The notes under the pieces are model-generated. The model ran no database searches, had not been told where the DNA came from, and was given only the letters and a program-made list of their open reading frames with translations. Positions 44,435-47,946 of a stretch of DNA of 47,946 nucleotides are shown piece after piece. How positions within the stretch are numbered: the first letter of the stretch is position 1; every line of letters begins with the position of its first letter. Source of the DNA: Candidatus Pelethosoma merdigallinarum (GTDB lineage: Bacteria > Bacillota_I > Bacilli_A > RF39 > UBA660); assembly GCA_018716065.1 (NCBI GenBank), contig DVKJ01000048.1:1-47946 (forward strand), read 5' to 3'. The translations under genes and the position numbers were made by a program.

Positions 44435-44615
44435 GCTTTTTTAATTTACATCTAATTTGTGAGTTAATTACTACAATATTTTCTATAGATTTCAATATAT
44501 CGTTCTTTGTATAGAGATCATCACGTATTACGTAATGTTCTATGTTTTTAATCTCTAATTTCTGTAAATTGAATAATCGATCTATTGATAGACCAATTAA
44601 TTCTTCATATTTCAT
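44415..44615 (-). CDS. 66-aa phage protein, first gene of the operon
   Basis: MKYEELIGLSIDRLFNLQKL, then a helical region and the basic end KLKKHEKTKK. Ribosome site AGGAGG. Overlaps the winged-helix gene by 20 bases. A small DNA-binding regulator is possible, but no helix-turn-helix is clear. Confidence 0.5.
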   Translation of the reverse strand: MKYEELIGLSIDRLFNLQKLEIKNIEHYVIRDDLYTKNDILKSIENIVVINSQIRCKLKKHEKTKK

Positions 44616-44678
44616 AATATCCTCCTAAACTTGTATAAACTTGTTCTAAGGACATTTTTACTCTTAAACGGTATAAAA

Positions 44679-44694
44679 CCCTTATCTCGCCCCA
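44679..44694. repeat. Attachment site attR (16 bp)
   Basis: Exact copy of 37275-37290. Its last six bases (GCCCCA, 44689-44694) are also the first six of the 122-bp inverted repeat of the next element. Confidence 0.88.
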
Positions 44695-44810
44695 GATGTG
44701 GGTATAAACAAACCACCTAGTAAATTGGTGGCACGTTTCATTATAGAAAAGCTTAGTAGACCTTGTGTTTACTAGGCTTTTTTGATTATATAAGGGAGCG
44801 TGATGATATG
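44689..44810 (+). repeat. Left copy of a perfect 122-bp inverted repeat
   Basis: Compared base by base with the reverse complement of 47700-47821: all 122 positions agree, and the match stops on both sides. It contains two hairpins, a T6 run, a ribosome site and, as its last three bases, the ATG of the gene at 44808. Confidence 0.95.
44713..44783 (+). promoter_or_regulatory. Attenuator-like leader of the left unit
   Basis: Hairpin 1: CCACC (44713-44717) with GGTGG (44727-44731). Hairpin 2: AAGCTTAGTA (44749-44758) with TACTAGGCTT (44770-44779) and T6, a terminator. CCTAGTAAA (44716-44724) in hairpin 1 is exactly complementary to TTTACTAGG (44768-44776) in hairpin 2, so an antiterminating fold exists. 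The same leader, inverted, precedes the gene at 46892-47674. Confidence 0.6.
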
Positions 44811-45119
44811 TTTATTACCAAGAAAACTTTTCCTAAAACACTACAAGACAAAATTCTTAGTGGTGTAAAGAAACGTCAACTAGATATACAGTTTTTAGAC
44901 GGAGCTTTTATTGAGGCAGAAAATACTAATATTAGATTTATAGAGCCATATAAGGTAATATTTAAAAGTAAAAGTGATGGCCCTACCAAGTATTTAGTAG
45001 CTTTAATATTCGATAAAGAGTTAGGGAGTGATTTAACTATATTTGTTAATGAGATAGGAGTTATTAATAAGTGTAGTATTACAAGACTTTTACAATTAGT
45101 AAATGGGAATATATGTTAA
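44808..45119 (+). CDS. 103-aa hypothetical protein of the inverted-repeat element
   Basis: Starts at ATG 44808 (MFITKKTFPKTLQDKILSGV) after AAGGGAG; the ATG is the end of the inverted repeat. A basic N-terminus, then strands and helices (YLVALIFDKELGSDLTIFVN) suggest a small alpha/beta protein without membrane segments. I do not recognise it. It lies 51 bases upstream of the recombinase and is probably co-transcribed, so a recombination directionality factor or regulator is possible. A frame open to 44763 lies inside the terminator hairpin and is not used. Confidence 0.6.
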   Translation: MFITKKTFPKTLQDKILSGVKKRQLDIQFLDGAFIEAENTNIRFIEPYKVIFKSKSDGPTKYLVALIFDKELGSDLTIFVNEIGVINKCSITRLLQLVNGNIC

Positions 45120-47666
<2,547 letters not shown>

Positions 47667-47674
<8 letters not shown>

Positions 47675-47702
47675 AATAATTCCTCCTAATGATGTCTAGC
47701 AT
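47667..47702 (-). CDS. 11-codon leader ORF MLDIIRRNYYD
   Basis: The ATG supplied by the inverted repeat (47702-47700) opens a frame of 11 codons ending TGA at 47667. It contains the AGGAGG of the 260-aa gene and overlaps its start by eight bases. In the left copy the same ATG starts the real 103-aa gene. Translation here could control access to the next start. Confidence 0.4.
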
Positions 47703-47821
47703 ATCATCACGCTCCCTTATATAATCAAAAAAGCCTAGTAAACACAAGGTCTACTAAGCTTTTCTATAATGAAACGTGCCACCAATTTACTAGGTGGTTT
47801 GTTTATACCCACATCTGGGGC
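47700..47821 (-). repeat. Right copy of the perfect 122-bp inverted repeat
   Basis: Identical to 44689-44810 on the opposite strand. Beyond it (47822-47946) lies 125 bases without a gene. On the minus strand that flank has a TATAAT box at 47891-47896, followed by the inverted repeat ATAATAGAC/GTCTATTAT (47867-47896), so a promoter reading into the repeat from outside is possible. Confidence 0.95.
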
Positions 47822-47946
47822 ATGTTACACACAAACTTTTAGCCACTACATATAAGAAAAGAGCCATAATAGACCTCTCATTTATACACGTCTATTATAG
47901 CACATCTCTAAGGACTTTATAAGTTCTTTTTAATTATTAATCTAGT

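Larger units (their letters stand above)
37275..44694 (-). mobile_element. Inovirus-like filamentous prophage, 7.4 kb
   Basis: The element is bounded by exact 16-bp direct repeats, one being the end of tRNA-His; the unit is 7,404 bp, the size of filamentous phage genomes. All genes read on the minus strand and many overlap by ATGA or TAATG. In transcription order: regulators, iterons, ssDNA-binding-like protein, paired small coat proteins, one-TM peptides, a secreted anchored 681-aa pIII-like protein, further one-TM peptides, Zot/pI ATPase, tyrosine integrase. No head, tail, terminase or lysis genes are visible. A recognisable HUH replication protein is also absent. The pIII, coat and ssDNA-binding roles are inferred from order and size; the Zot ATPase and integrase from motifs. 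Confidence 0.85.

Noticed and set aside
44700-44783. T-box riboswitch in the inverted repeat (AATTGGTGGCACG resembles the T-box core)
   Set aside because: No stem I or specifier loop fits in the short leader, the invariant core is only partly matched, and GGTGG simply pairs with CCACC. Hairpin attenuation is the simpler reading.

Overview
The window looks like chromosome from a low-GC, endospore-forming Gram-positive bacterium, probably a gut Bacilli lineage of the Erysipelotrichia/RF39 type. The evidence is sporulation genes (spoIIR, spoIID, spoIIQ-like, spoIIID, cotJ), the spoIID-spoIIQ-spoIIID-mbl order, a tagO-like gene, AT-rich codons, AGGAGG ribosome sites and use of TGA as a stop. The lineage is inference; the spore-former call is firm.

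Region 1 (1-37213) is core chromosome with accessory islands. It carries envelope and wall genes (murA, tagO-like, two FemAB-type transferases), sporulation genes, glycolysis and sugar isomerisation (fba, rpiB), translation factors (L31, TypA, two ABC-F ATPases) and a minus-strand cluster of two Nudix hydrolases, a lipoprotein and a spore-coat pair. Three large surface proteins (34, 13160, 25081) and a relative (1828) share one membrane anchor plus beta-rich domain. Two of them share an upstream block in which a variable T-tract sits between the -35 and -10 boxes, the classical layout of a phase-variable promoter. The first ABC-F gene is preceded by an 8-codon leader ORF and a strong hairpin, which suggests attenuation.

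Region 2 (37214-44694) is a tRNA-His gene whose 3' end is the attachment site of a 7.4-kb prophage with a 16-bp direct repeat at each end. All its genes read on the minus strand: small regulator, winged-helix protein, palindromic iterons, a small ssDNA-binding-like protein, two near-identical coat proteins, several one-TM peptides, a 681-aa secreted and anchored pIII-like protein, a Zot/pI ATPase and a tyrosine integrase. This is the gene plan of a filamentous (inovirus-like) phage, here in a Gram-positive host, without a recognisable HUH replication protein.

Region 3 (44689-47946) is a second accessory element. A perfect 122-bp inverted repeat flanks a 103-aa unknown gene, a large serine recombinase and a convergent 260-aa unknown gene. 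Each repeat copy reads inward and holds an attenuator-like pair of hairpins, a ribosome site and an ATG. The outer edge of the left copy overlaps the phage attR. This mirror-image regulatory layout and the filamentous prophage are the two most interesting things in the window.
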